Part shown: positions 1-8,095 of the stretch, in pieces
Layout: each line of letters begins with the position of its first letter
How positions within the stretch are numbered: the stretch's first letter is position 1
DNA from: Arthrobacter sp042667405
GTDB taxonomy: Bacteria > Actinomycetota > Actinomycetes > Actinomycetales > Micrococcaceae
DNA: 64,000 nucleotides
Direction: 5' to 3'
Assembly (NCBI RefSeq): GCF_042667405.1
Contig: NZ_JBHVAL010000009.1
Span: 62,001-126,000 of the forward strand
Made by a program: the position numbers and the translations under genes
The notes under the pieces: generated by a model
The model's database searches: none
What the model was told of the DNA's origin: nothing
Seen by the model: only the letters and a program-made list of their open reading frames with translations

Positions 1-54
1 CTTGAAATCGTTGGTGATCTCCGCAACGGCGGAAACCTTGCTAGGCGTTGTCAT
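1..54 (-). CDS. rplJ: 50S ribosomal protein L10 (N-terminal fragment)
   Basis: Only the first 18 codons of L10 are present; the gene continues beyond the left edge of the window. The peptide begins MTTPSKVSAVAEITNDFK, the usual actinobacterial L10 start. L10 forms the base of the ribosomal stalk and carries the L7/L12 dimers. A very strong ribosome binding site, GGAAGGAGGG, sits just before the ATG. The upstream region has the layout of an L10 autoregulatory leader. The fragment is short, but the sequence, the position downstream of rplK-rplA and the leader agree. Confidence 0.9.
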   Translation of the reverse strand, partial: MTTPSKVSAVAEITNDFK

Positions 55-300
55 AACCCTCCTTCCGGGGAATAAAGCCGGTCTTCCGGGTCCCCGCTCA
101 CGAGAGCTAAAACTAAAAACGCCCCGCGCAGATGCACGGGGCTTGGCTCAACACAGATGTATCCGTGGAGACTTGCTTCGTTCACCTGCGCCGGCCGCCC
201 TATGTTCAGGGTCCTTCGTCAAGGAATTCACTTGGTTCTCAGGGGCGTAGCTGCAGAATTGAGCTGTGCTCGAAAGAGTGGATTCCCATCAACCGACGGT
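55..300 (-). promoter_or_regulatory. L10 leader (autoregulatory 5' UTR of rplJ)
   Basis: This 5' region of rplJ contains an intrinsic terminator (108-142). Further upstream it has GCGCAGGT (184-191 on the minus strand), which can pair with ATCTGCGC inside the terminator stem (126-133). The two pairings exclude each other, as expected for an attenuator. Ribosomal protein L10 leaders bound by the L10-L12 complex are known in bacteria. The exact binding structure was not modelled, and I could not place the promoter with confidence. Confidence 0.65.
108..142 (-). terminator. Attenuator hairpin in the rplJ leader
   Basis: On the minus strand GCCCCGTGC and GCGCGGGGC form a 9-bp stem (one G-U) around the loop ATCT, followed by GTTTTTAGTTTT. 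This is a textbook intrinsic terminator, but it lies about 55 nt upstream of the rplJ start, so it should act as a conditional attenuator. Confidence 0.75.
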
Positions 301-353
301 CTTTGGTACTTCAAGCCTACGGGAGAGCGTTCAGCAAACCAAATCGAGGCTGC

Positions 354-1523
354 CTACTCAGAGACCGTTGGCCCTTTGTCCCGCCCCGGAAGCTCCTTTT
401 GCCACAGTCCGGTGACGCCCGCCGTCGTAAATCCCAACTGCTTGTTCACTGTGAGGAGGTAGCGGTTCTCCGGTGCGTTCCAGGTGTAGATCACCCGGGC
501 GTCGGGGAACTGCTCGCTGAGCCTTTCCATGTTGGCCACCTTGATGAGCAAGCCCAGCTTGTTGCCGCGATGCTCCTGGAGGACCAGGGTGTCGTCCTGG
601 AACACCACGTCCTGACGGTGCGCGAGGACGCTGATGGTGGTCAGGCCCACCAGCTTGCCGCTGTCCACATGCTCGACGGCGGTGACCACCGTGCGTCGTC
701 CCTGCGCCAATGCGGCGTCTTCGGTTTCCCTCAGAACCGCGGTGTCGAAAACCATCCCGCTTGCTTCAACCTCGGGAGCGTCTTCCTCGGCGTCGTCGCG
801 GACAACTTCGCCGGCTGCGTTTTCCAGCGCGGCAACAGCTTCCAGCCAAGGTTCCGGGCAGCGATCGGTCCAGTGGTGGAGGACGTACCGTCCGCCGTTG
901 GCTTCCTCCGCCTCGAGCTGGAGGTCGGCCACGAGCTGGGAATCCAAGGGCAGGATGCAGGAACTGAACTGTTCAATGTGCTGGAGCGTGTAGCCGGCCT
1001 TCTTGGCGAAATCTGTCTCACGGCTGCTGACGGGAACAAAACCTGCCCCGCTCCCGGGGATCATTTGATCCTCGGGTACCTCCGTCAGTGACGTTGCAGG
1101 ATGGTTTGTGTCCACCAGGACCATGGTGCGGCCCTCTGCGCGGGCGAGCTGCTCGGCAGCCTCCAGCAGTTGCCTTCCGACTCCCTGTCCTTGGAACTCA
1201 GGAAGGATGTCCAAGGTGAACTCGGCCAGGTCCATGTTGTCGGCCAGGGGCAGGGCGATGTCCACCACTCCCACGATGACGCCATCGACTTTGGCTACCA
1301 GGATGATCTGGCGTTCATAGGGATCCGAGAATTCCAGCAGCTTTTCCAAGGGTGTGTAGGCGAGGTCATCGCTCCCCCACGTTTCCATGCGAACCCTGCG
1401 CCCGACTTCCACTGCGTCCAGGAAATCGGTGGCCTCGGGACTATCCAGGGTGTCGGGCACCCACAGCTGCTCGACCTGAACGGTACCCGCCTCGTCTACA
1501 GTCATCCCAGCCGTTTCTGCCAT
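354..1523 (-). CDS. Double-GNAT acetyltransferase (second of a tandem pair)
   Basis: This 389-residue protein has two GNAT N-acetyltransferase domains. The acetyl-CoA loops are visible as QGQGVG near residue 111 and EHRGNKLG near residue 325. Its C-terminal half is plainly paralogous to the upstream gene: both have an EDTLV/DDTLV segment, an HRG..LG loop and a TWNA..N signature. The upstream stop overlaps an in-frame ATG at 1505 (ATGA), so translation may start there instead; the 1523 start has GAAGG close by. The substrate is unknown. The pair sits between rplA and rplJ, which usually lie close together. Confidence 0.85.
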   Translation of the reverse strand: MAETAGMTVDEAGTVQVEQLWVPDTLDSPEATDFLDAVEVGRRVRMETWGSDDLAYTPLEKLLEFSDPYERQIILVAKVDGVIVGVVDIALPLADNMDLAEFTLDILPEFQGQGVGRQLLEAAEQLARAEGRTMVLVDTNHPATSLTEVPEDQMIPGSGAGFVPVSSRETDFAKKAGYTLQHIEQFSSCILPLDSQLVADLQLEAEEANGGRYVLHHWTDRCPEPWLEAVAALENAAGEVVRDDAEEDAPEVEASGMVFDTAVLRETEDAALAQGRRTVVTAVEHVDSGKLVGLTTISVLAHRQDVVFQDDTLVLQEHRGNKLGLLIKVANMERLSEQFPDARVIYTWNAPENRYLLTVNKQLGFTTAGVTGLWQKELPGRDKGPTVSE

Positions 1524-2611
1524 TCGCCTTCAAAGCCGGTCGGCTTGAATCCAAGGGCGATATTTATGGCCAGCATATGCTGGTTTTCCACGGCGTTCCA
1601 TGTCATCACCGACGTGGCGTCCGGCCAGAGTTCATTCGCACGGCGCAAATTGTCCACTTTCACGAGCATCCCCAAGCGGTGTCCACGGTGGCCCGGCGCC
1701 ACCAGGGTGTCTTCCTGGTAGATCACTGCCGGCGCCTCTGTCCGGTGGGTCAGGACCGTATAGGCAGCCAGTTCGCCAGTGTCATCCCGGCGGGCAACGC
1801 ACACTGCGGTGTCAATGCCGCTTGAGGCGTACGTGGCTTCCTCTTTGCGGACGCGTGCGACGTCCCACTCCTCGCCTTCCCATCCCAAACCCGCAATGGG
1901 AACCTCGGTGCTCATGAGGCTTTTGAGGCGGGCGAAGGCCACCACGAGGTCGTCCGGACAGTCATTCCGCCAGCCGAGGACGCTATAGCCCTCCGAACTC
2001 TCCAACGCGTCCGCTCTAAGCCCGCGGAGAAAGGCTTCCGGCACCGGGAAGGCCAGCGTGCTGTTCGTTTCCACCTGTTCCAGCGAATATCCGTGGTGAA
2101 GCGCGAAGCTGGTCGACGCAGCCGCCAACGGCACGCCTCCCGAACCGGACTTTGCCTGCAACAACTCAACACCGGCTTCGAGGGGAGCAATCGGCTCGCC
2201 ACAATAGGCATCGAAGGAAACCCTCCCCCGCTCAACCGCCAGTTCCTCCACAACGGCCAGTATCCGCGAACCAAAGCCGCGCCGCCGGAATCCGGCGTGG
2301 ACCAGCACGTCCACACCCGCCGTCGTCGTATTTTCGCTCAGGGGCAGCGTCAGCGTGCCGCTGCCAATTACGGTACCGTCCAGGCGGGCAAGAAACACCT
2401 GGCGTTCTTCGTACTCATTGCCCTGCCAGAAGTGCACGGCCTCAGCGAACGTGGCACAGCGGTCCAGGTTGCCCCACAGTTCAAGTGCATGGGCTTCCCG
2501 CAGCTGCTGGAAGGCCTGAAAGTCGGCGGCGTCGGCCGCGTCAGGACTTGCGGGGACAGGGATTCGCTCCACGCTCAGCCCGGCAGCCGCGGAAGTGTTC
2601 GACGACGTCAC
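1502..2611 (-). CDS. Double-GNAT acetyltransferase (first of a tandem pair)
   Basis: A 369-residue protein with two GNAT domains; acetyl-CoA loops are RRRGFG at residues 109-114 and HRGHRLG at 308-314. I chose the GTG at 2611 because the longer frame to 2677 would run through the rplA terminator. It is probably transcribed together with the downstream paralogue through an ATGA overlap. Double-GNAT proteins include mycothiol synthase and aminoglycoside or peptide acetyltransferases, but nothing here identifies a substrate. Confidence 0.85.
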   Translation of the reverse strand: MTSSNTSAAAGLSVERIPVPASPDAADAADFQAFQQLREAHALELWGNLDRCATFAEAVHFWQGNEYEERQVFLARLDGTVIGSGTLTLPLSENTTTAGVDVLVHAGFRRRGFGSRILAVVEELAVERGRVSFDAYCGEPIAPLEAGVELLQAKSGSGGVPLAAASTSFALHHGYSLEQVETNSTLAFPVPEAFLRGLRADALESSEGYSVLGWRNDCPDDLVVAFARLKSLMSTEVPIAGLGWEGEEWDVARVRKEEATYASSGIDTAVCVARRDDTGELAAYTVLTHRTEAPAVIYQEDTLVAPGHRGHRLGMLVKVDNLRRANELWPDATSVMTWNAVENQHMLAINIALGFKPTGFEGEWQKRLG

Positions 2612-2659
2612 GCACCACAGCCTACGGCCCGCCCCGGCCTCCGAACAGCCCGGCAACGC

Positions 2660-2694
2660 AAAAGGACCGCCCGGCAAAGCCGGACGGTCCTTTT
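2660..2694 (-). terminator. Intrinsic terminator after rplA
   Basis: AAAAGGACCG and CGGTCCTTTT flank a GC-rich inner stem with a short loop. On the minus strand it lies 22 nt after the rplA stop and ends in TTTT. It separates the rplK-rplA unit from the acetyltransferase pair. Confidence 0.85.
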
Positions 2695-2715
2695 CAGAGC
2701 AAGAGCTCCCGAAGC

Positions 2716-3423
2716 TTACGCGTCGGTGAGAACCTTGGTGACGTTCGGGTCAACGGTGATGCCCGGGCCGAACGTGGTGGCGACAGTAGCCTTCTGGATG
2801 TAGCGGCCCTTGGAAGCGGACGGCTTCAAACGAAGCACCTCTTCCAGTGCTGCTGCGTAGTTCTCAGCCAGCTTGGTGGCGTCGAAGGACACCTTGCCGA
2901 TGATGAAGTGAAGGTTGGAGTGCTTGTCGACGCGGAAGTCGATCTTGCCACCCTTGATGTCGTTGACAGCCTTGGTGACGTCCGGGGTAACCGTGCCGGT
3001 CTTCGGGTTCGGCATGAGGTTACGCGGGCCGAGGACCTTACCGAGGCGGCCAACCTTGCCCATGAGGTCAGGGGTGGCGACGGCTGCGTCGAAGTCGGTC
3101 CAGCCGGCTGCGATCTTTTCGATCAGGTCATCGGAACCAACGAAGTCGGCGCCGGCTGCGATAGCTGCCTCAGCCTTGTCACCGGTTGCGAAAACGAGGA
3201 CGCGGGCGGTCTTACCGGTGCCGTGGGGCAGGTTGACGGTGCCACGAACCATCTGGTCGGCCTTGCGAGGGTCAACGCCCAGGCGGAAGGCGACCTCAAC
3301 GGTTGCGTCGAACTTGGAAGGGTTGGTGTCCTTCGCGAGGTTGATGGCCTCGAACGGGGCGTAGACCTTGTCTGCCTCGATCTTGGCTACGGCTGCCTCA
3401 TATGCTTTGCTGCGCTTTGCCAT
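2716..3423 (-). CDS. rplA: 50S ribosomal protein L1
   Basis: A 235-residue L1 protein, the normal length, starting MAKRSKAYEAAVAKIEADKV. L1 forms the L1 stalk of the large subunit, helps release deacylated tRNA and represses its own operon. The conserved segment GPRNLMPNPKTGTVT is present. An upstream in-frame extension is rejected because AAGGAG lies correctly before the ATG at 3423. The gene follows rplK after 147 nt and ends at an intrinsic terminator. Confidence 0.98.
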   Translation of the reverse strand: MAKRSKAYEAAVAKIEADKVYAPFEAINLAKDTNPSKFDATVEVAFRLGVDPRKADQMVRGTVNLPHGTGKTARVLVFATGDKAEAAIAAGADFVGSDDLIEKIAAGWTDFDAAVATPDLMGKVGRLGKVLGPRNLMPNPKTGTVTPDVTKAVNDIKGGKIDFRVDKHSNLHFIIGKVSFDATKLAENYAAALEEVLRLKPSASKGRYIQKATVATTFGPGITVDPNVTKVLTDA

Positions 3424-3570
3424 GCTGCTTGTTTCTCCTTGTGCAGTTGTGGTCTGCGGACCGCGCTGGGCCCTGCCACAGTCGTGGATCCGGCAAGGAT
3501 CCTGCGACATTTCAATGTTTCAGGTGCCGGTTACCCGGCGGGTGAGGGCAACAATAGGCCCTCAGGGGTT

Positions 3571-4002
3571 CTAGCCTTCGACCGTGATGCCCATGGAGCG
3601 GGCGGTGCCGGCGATGATCAGGGCAGCAGCCTTGATGTCGTTGGCGTTGAGGTCTTCCATCTTGGTGGAAGCAATTTCCTCAACCTGTGCCTGGGTCAGC
3701 TTGGCAACCTTGACGGTGTGCGGGGTAGCCGAACCCTTGGCAACGCCTGCAGCCTTCTTGATGAGCTCTGCAGCCGGCGGGGTCTTGGTGATGAAGGTGA
3801 AGGAACGGTCCTCGTAGACCGTGATTTCGACCGGGATAACGTTTCCGCGCTGGGATTCCGTTGCAGCGTTGTACGCCTTGCAGAATTCCATGATGTTGAC
3901 ACCGTGCTGGCCAAGCGCAGGACCGATCGGCGGGGCCGGATTAGCGGCACCTGCCTGGATCTGCAGCTTGATGAGGCCGGTGACCTTCTTCTTGGGAGCC
4001 AA
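3571..4002 (-). CDS. rplK: 50S ribosomal protein L11
   Basis: A 143-residue L11 protein ([18 protein letters not shown]) with the [18 protein letters not shown] segment typical of the family. L11 binds the GTPase-associated centre of 23S rRNA and is needed for RelA-dependent stringent response and thiostrepton binding. The start codon is TTG at 4002, about 9 nt after GAGAAGGA; no in-frame ATG lies nearby. It follows nusG after 129 nt and precedes rplA in the same direction. Confidence 0.97.
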
Positions 4003-4131
4003 TGTAGGGTCCTTCTCTCAATAGCTTCCTGGGACACAGGAGCGCGTCCCAGGTTGGTGGCCGCCATGGCGAGGCGGCCGGCCGCTTCCGTACCGCTAAG
4101 CAGGCGGCAGGGAGCGAAATTTTGGAATCAA

Positions 4132-4953
4132 CTAGATCTTGGTGACCTGGTTGAAGGCGAGCGTCACCGGGGTTTCGCGCTCGAAGATCGAGACCAGGAC
4201 CACCAGGGTCTGGGACTCGGGCTTGATCTCGGAGATCGTTGCCGGCAGGGTCTCGAACGGACCTTCCTTGACGATGACCGACTCGCCGACCTCGAAGTCG
4301 ACGGCCACGGGAGCCTGGTTCTGCTTGTTGACCGGCTTGCCCTGCTCTGCCTGCTCTTCTTCGAAGACCGGGGCGAGCATGGAGAAGACCTCGTCAAGGC
4401 GCAGCGGAACCGGGTTGTGGGCGTTGCCCACGAAGCCGGTAACACCGGGAGTGTGACGGACGGCGCCCCAGGAGGCGTCGGTCAGGTCCATGCGGACCAG
4501 CACGTAACCGGGAATGCGAACGCGGTTGATGACCTTGCGCTGCGCGTTCTTGATCTCGACGACCTCTTCCATCGGCACCTGGATCTCGAAGATGTAATCT
4601 TCCATGTCCAGGGTCTGGATGCGGGTCTCAAGGTTGGCCTTGACGCGGTTTTCGTATCCGGCGTAGGAGTGGATGACGTACCAGTCACCCTCCTGGCGGC
4701 GCAGCTTGGCCTTGAATTCCTCGGCAGGATCAGCCGGCGCTGCAGCAGCAGCGGCCGCGAGCTGGTCGCCGTCGGCCTCTTCATCAGACTCTTCGTCCAC
4801 GTCGGCCTCGAAGTCCTCTTCGGATTCCTCGGCGTCGACGTCGGCAGATTCGGGCGCAGCGGAATCAACCTCGGACTCTTCCACAGCCTCAGCTGCGGTG
4901 CCCTCGGATTCTTCCAGCTCAGTCTCGTTTACCTCGAGCTCCTGCTCAGACAC
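4132..4953 (-). CDS. nusG: Transcription termination/antitermination protein NusG
   Basis: NusG of about 273 residues. The first 95 residues are highly acidic and alanine-rich, an extension common in actinobacteria. Then come the NGN domain (WYVIHSYAGYENRVKANLE) and the KOW domain (VGESVIVKEGPFETLPATI). NusG binds RNA polymerase and couples it to Rho or the ribosome. I chose GTG at 4953 because AGGAG sits 7 nt before it; an ATG at 4983 would add ten residues without a good site. It lies between secE and rplK in the conserved order. Confidence 0.95.
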   Translation of the reverse strand: MSEQELEVNETELEESEGTAAEAVEESEVDSAAPESADVDAEESEEDFEADVDEESDEEADGDQLAAAAAAAPADPAEEFKAKLRRQEGDWYVIHSYAGYENRVKANLETRIQTLDMEDYIFEIQVPMEEVVEIKNAQRKVINRVRIPGYVLVRMDLTDASWGAVRHTPGVTGFVGNAHNPVPLRLDEVFSMLAPVFEEEQAEQGKPVNKQNQAPVAVDFEVGESVIVKEGPFETLPATISEIKPESQTLVVLVSIFERETPVTLAFNQVTKI

Positions 4954-5067
4954 TTGGTCTCCTGCTTCCTCATTGCCTAACATGCCTATTTAAATGGCTC
5001 AATTCCGCAAACCCCACAAAATTCCAGGCGTACCGGAAAATTTCGCACAGTTTGCGGACAGATCCGC

Positions 5068-5349
5068 TTAGCGGTCCGTGGCGCCTGACCCACCGAAGAC
5101 CCAGCTGACTCCCGTGCCGAAGGCGAGGTCCAGCAGGGTGACAATGACCATCATGATGACCACGAACACCAGCACCACGAGCGTGTAATTGATCAGTTCC
5201 TTGCGGGTGGGTGCAACAACCTTCTTCAGTTCGCCGATGATCTGGCGTACGAAGAGTGCAATACGGGCGAAGAAGCCGCGTTCGGCTTTCTTGGCGGGAC
5301 GGCCCTTCGAGCTGCTGGCAGCTGTTTCGGTCACCTGGTCCTCACTCAC
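5068..5349 (-). CDS. secE: Preprotein translocase subunit SecE
   Basis: A 93-residue protein with a basic N-terminal segment, the conserved amphipathic region GELKKVVAPTRKELINYT and one membrane helix (VVLVFVVIMMVIVTLLDLAF). SecE is the essential clamp of the SecYEG channel. The start is GTG. It lies just downstream of tRNA-Trp and upstream of nusG, the standard arrangement. Confidence 0.96.
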   Translation of the reverse strand: MSEDQVTETAASSSKGRPAKKAERGFFARIALFVRQIIGELKKVVAPTRKELINYTLVVLVFVVIMMVIVTLLDLAFGTGVSWVFGGSGATDR

Positions 5350-5399
5350 CTTGCAAAGTCGTTGACCCGACTCTGATCAGAGCCATGGTTGCTGCGCGT

Positions 5400-5421
5400 G
5401 TTCCGGCGTTTCCGCCGGAAC
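5400..5421 (-). other. GAAA-loop hairpin between tRNA-Trp and secE
   Basis: A perfect 9-bp stem GTTCCGGCG/CGCCGGAAC closed by a GAAA tetraloop on the minus strand, 8 nt after the tRNA. There is no U-tract, so it is more likely a processing or stability element than a terminator. Confidence 0.5.
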
Positions 5422-5429
5422 AGCTTGCG

Positions 5430-5502
5430 CAGGGCAGACAGGACTCGAACCTGCAACCTGCGGTTTTGGAGACCGCTGCGCTACCAATTGCGCCACTACC
5501 CT
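5430..5502 (-). tRNA. tRNA-Trp (anticodon CCA)
   Basis: A 73-nt cloverleaf. Acceptor arms AGGGTAG and CTGCCCT pair with one G-U, the anticodon loop is CTCCAAA (anticodon CCA), and the T loop is GTTCGAGTC. No CCA is encoded. Position upstream of secE-nusG matches other actinobacteria. Confidence 0.97.
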
Positions 5503-5565
5503 ATGGATCGAATCCATGTTTCAGGCCGCACTTCAGCCTGCGATGCTTTTCAACACCGGTGAACC

Positions 5566-5595
5566 AGTCTACGCAAGAAATTCGCGATAGTCGAA
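5566..5595 (-). promoter_or_regulatory. Candidate promoter for tRNA-Trp-secE-nusG
   Basis: On the minus strand TTCGAC and TAGACT are separated by 18 nt, placing a start near 5559 and a leader of about 57 nt before the tRNA. It is the best sigma-70-like pair in the 5503-5757 intergenic region. Confidence 0.45.
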
Positions 5596-5757
5596 CCGGC
5601 TCGATTCCGGGGCTCCCAGTCCGCTTTTACGCCTGTGACCAGCACCATCAGTCACAAAGTAAGGCGGTCACGCGGGAGCTCCGCAGAACAGCATAAGGTA
5701 GTTTACGTCGAATCCCATCATCCAGCCCACGAGCTGCCTGCGAAGAACGGTACATAG

Positions 5758-6987
5758 ATGTCTGCCGGAACAACTGCCGCCCGCATTTCACAGCGAATCT
5801 CAGCCATTGCCGAGTCCGCCACCCTTGCCGTTGACGCCAAGGCCAAGGCACTGAAGGCCGCGGGTCGTCCCGTGATTGGTTTCGGTGCCGGCGAACCCGA
5901 CTTCCCCACCCCCGACTACATCGTCCAGGCCGCTATCGAGGCAGCCGGCCAGCCCAAGTACCACCGCTATTCCCCCGCAGGCGGTCTCCCCGAGCTGAAG
6001 AAGGCCATCGCGGACAAGACCCTCCGGGATTCGGGCTACAAGGTTGATCCTTCCCAAGTCCTGGTCACCAACGGCGGCAAGCAGGCCGTGTACAACACCT
6101 TCGCCACGCTGGTTGATCCGGGCGACGAGGTCATCATTCCCACTCCGTTCTGGACCACCTACCCGGAGGCCATCCGCCTCGCCGGCGGCGTTCCCGTTGA
6201 GGTTTTCGCCGGCCCGGAGCAGGGCTATCTGGTCACCGTGGAGCAGCTTGAAGCAGCAGTAACGGACAAGACCAAGATCCTGCTGTTCGTCTCCCCCTCC
6301 AACCCCACCGGCGCCGTTTACAGCCCGGAGCAGGTCGCGGAGATTGGCAAGTGGGCCGCCGCCAAGGGCCTGTGGGTCGTCACCGACGAGATCTACGAGC
6401 ACCTGACCTACGACGGCGTCGAGTTCACCTCCATCGCTACGGCAGCCCCGGAGCTTGGCGACCGCGTTGTGATCCTCAACGGTGTAGCCAAGACGTACGC
6501 CATGACCGGATGGCGCGTGGGTTGGATGATCGGCCCGGCCGACGTCATCAAGGCCGCCACCAACCTGCAGTCGCACGCGACGTCGAACGTCTCCAACATC
6601 ATGCAGGTCGCTGCCGCCGCTGCCCTCACGGGCCCGCTCACCGCCGTCGACGAAATGAAGCTTGCCTTCGACCGCCGCCGCAAGGCGATTGTCGCCGGAC
6701 TCAACGCGATTGACGGCGTTGAATGCCCGACGCCGACAGGCGCCTTCTACGTGTACGCGGACGTCCGCGGACTGCTGGGCAAGGAATTCGAGACCTCCAA
6801 TGGTCCCGTCCGCCCGAGCACTTCGGCTGAACTCGCGGCCCTGATCCTCGACGAAGTCGAAGTAGCCATTGTTCCGGGCGAGGCGTTCGGACCCTCCGGC
6901 TATGTGCGGCTCTCCTACGCGCTCGGCGACGACGACCTCGCCGAAGGTGTCCGCCGGATCCAGGAATTCCTGGGCAAGGCCAAGTAA
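5758..6987 (+). CDS. Pyridoxal-phosphate-dependent aminotransferase (aspartate aminotransferase family)
   Basis: A 409-residue fold type I aminotransferase of the AspC/class I family. The cofactor lysine is Lys245 in NGVAKTYAMTGWRVGW. Other marks are the VTNGGKQAVYN segment, the SPSNPTGAVYS motif and the C-terminal arginine in YVRLSYALGDDDL. It probably transfers the amino group between aspartate and 2-oxoglutarate; broader specificity cannot be excluded. It is divergent from the tRNA-Trp-secE unit and ends at a strong terminator. The ribosome binding site is weak (GAAG). Confidence 0.93.
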   Translation: MSAGTTAARISQRISAIAESATLAVDAKAKALKAAGRPVIGFGAGEPDFPTPDYIVQAAIEAAGQPKYHRYSPAGGLPELKKAIADKTLRDSGYKVDPSQVLVTNGGKQAVYNTFATLVDPGDEVIIPTPFWTTYPEAIRLAGGVPVEVFAGPEQGYLVTVEQLEAAVTDKTKILLFVSPSNPTGAVYSPEQVAEIGKWAAAKGLWVVTDEIYEHLTYDGVEFTSIATAAPELGDRVVILNGVAKTYAMTGWRVGWMIGPADVIKAATNLQSHATSNVSNIMQVAAAAALTGPLTAVDEMKLAFDRRRKAIVAGLNAIDGVECPTPTGAFYVYADVRGLLGKEFETSNGPVRPSTSAELAALILDEVEVAIVPGEAFGPSGYVRLSYALGDDDLAEGVRRIQEFLGKAK

Positions 6988-7007
6988 CAGCTTCACTTTG
7001 ATGGCAG

Positions 7008-7057
7008 TCAGCCCCCAGGCAACCGAAACAGGTTGGCTGGGGGCTGATTTGTTTTTT
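7008..7057 (+). terminator. Intrinsic terminator after the aminotransferase
   Basis: TCAGCCCCCAG and CTGGGGGCTGA form an 11-bp stem, extended inward by AACC/GGTT, followed by TTTGTTTTTT. Confidence 0.92.
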
Positions 7058-7059
7058 GA

Positions 7060-7255
7060 CGGGGGACCGGTAGCCGCCGCCGTGTACCGCCACGACCTGC
7101 TTTGCCTGGATTCGATGCCCGGCACGCCCAACCCACGGCGGGTCGAGGCACCTTGGCTGTTCAAAGTCAGTGGCAGGGGTACGCCCGCTGGTGTGTCGTG
7201 CCCCTTTGAACAGCAACCAGCCTCCAGGCCACCGGAATGGGTTGGCCGGGGGCTG
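7060..7255 (+). repeat. Intergenic element with inverted repeat and degenerate terminator copy
   Basis: No gene is credible here. GCTGTTCAAAG (7156-7166) and CTTTGAACAGC (7204-7214) are a perfect 11-bp inverted repeat 37 nt apart. Directly after it, 7211-7255 repeats the terminator at 7008 in degenerate form (CCAGCCTCCAGGCCACC, then GGTTGGCCGGGGGCTGA). The whole may be a decayed small mobile or palindromic element. Confidence 0.5.
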
Positions 7256-7324
7256 ACTTGTCGTCGAACCCGTGAGCAATCCTCACCCGGAAGCGACGCC
7301 GTCAGTCTCGTGCCGCCGTCGAGC

Positions 7325-7418
7325 GTCCGCCCAAACACCCGGAACGTGAGCGAGCGTGCCGCCCAAGCACGCGGGACGTGAGCGAGCGACCCGCTCAACC
7401 ACGGGGGACGTGAGCGAG
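7325..7418. repeat. Three imperfect 32-bp tandem repeats
   Basis: Three adjacent copies begin at about 7325, 7356 and 7388. Each contains a CGCCCAA-like or CGCTCAA segment and ends in GGAACGTGAGCGAG or GGGACGTGAGCGAG. They fill the space just downstream of the response regulator gene that ends at 7421. Confidence 0.75.
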
Positions 7419-7420
7419 GG

Positions 7421-8095
7421 TTAGAGGAGGCGGCGCTCGGCTGCCCACTTGGTGAGCTCGTGCCGGCTGGAGAGCTGGAGTTTCCGCAGCACGGCCGACA
7501 CATGGGTCTCCACGGTCTTGATGGAGATGAAGAGCTCCTTGGCGACTTCTTTGTAGCTGTAGCCCCGGGCAATAAGCCGCATGACCTCGAGCTCCCTGGC
7601 GGACAGCTTGTCCAGTTCGTCGTCCGCGATGTCCGCGGGAGCGGTTCCGAAAGCATCCAGGACGAACCCTGCGAGCCGGGGTGAAAACACGGCATCGCCA
7701 TCGGCAACGCGGATGACGGCGTCGGAAATTTCCTTGCCGGATATGGTCTTGGTGACGTAACCACGGGCACCGGCACGAATCACGGAGACCACGTCCTCAG
7801 CGGCGTCGGAAACACTCAGGGCCAGGAAGCTGGTGCTCCCCAGCAGAGCCGCGGACCCGGCGATGACCTCGCGGCCGCCGCCACCCAGCCCGCCGGGAAG
7901 GTGAACGTCGAGGAGCACTACCTCCGGCCGGGTCTCGGCGATCACGGCGATGGCTTGCTCCACCGTTCCTGCTTCACCCACCACGTGCATGCGACCGTCC
8001 AGATCGGCTTTCAGGCCGGAGCGGAAAATGGTGTGGTCATCCACGATCACCACCCGCACGCTGCGCGCTGTACCGCCTTCAGGATTTCTAGTCAT
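7421..8095 (-). CDS. LuxR/NarL-family response regulator of the PspC kinase
   Basis: A 224-residue regulator. The receiver domain (about 12-130) has acidic residues VDD at 18-20 and the phosphorylatable Asp63 in VVLLDVHLPGG. The C-terminal helix-turn-helix (about 155-220) reads LSARELEVMRLIARGYSYKE. Its ATG overlaps the kinase stop (ATGA), so the two are translated together. It likely controls the divergent PspC genes in response to envelope stress, by analogy with LiaSR-like systems; this role is inferred. Confidence 0.93.
   Translation of the reverse strand: MTRNPEGGTARSVRVVIVDDHTIFRSGLKADLDGRMHVVGEAGTVEQAIAVIAETRPEVVLLDVHLPGGLGGGGREVIAGSAALLGSTSFLALSVSDAAEDVVSVIRAGARGYVTKTISGKEISDAVIRVADGDAVFSPRLAGFVLDAFGTAPADIADDELDKLSARELEVMRLIARGYSYKEVAKELFISIKTVETHVSAVLRKLQLSSRHELTKWAAERRLL

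Noticed and set aside
2152..4980. A 942-codon open frame on the plus strand
   Set aside because: It runs antisense to rplA, rplK and nusG. High-GC codon bias leaves the opposite strand open; it has no start signal or recognisable domain.
7325..7418. CRISPR array
   Set aside because: The three units are directly adjacent with no spacers, and no cas genes are present.
5800..7776. A 658-codon minus-strand frame across the aminotransferase
   Set aside because: Antisense shadow of the aminotransferase and of the repeat-rich gap; no ribosome binding site or domain.
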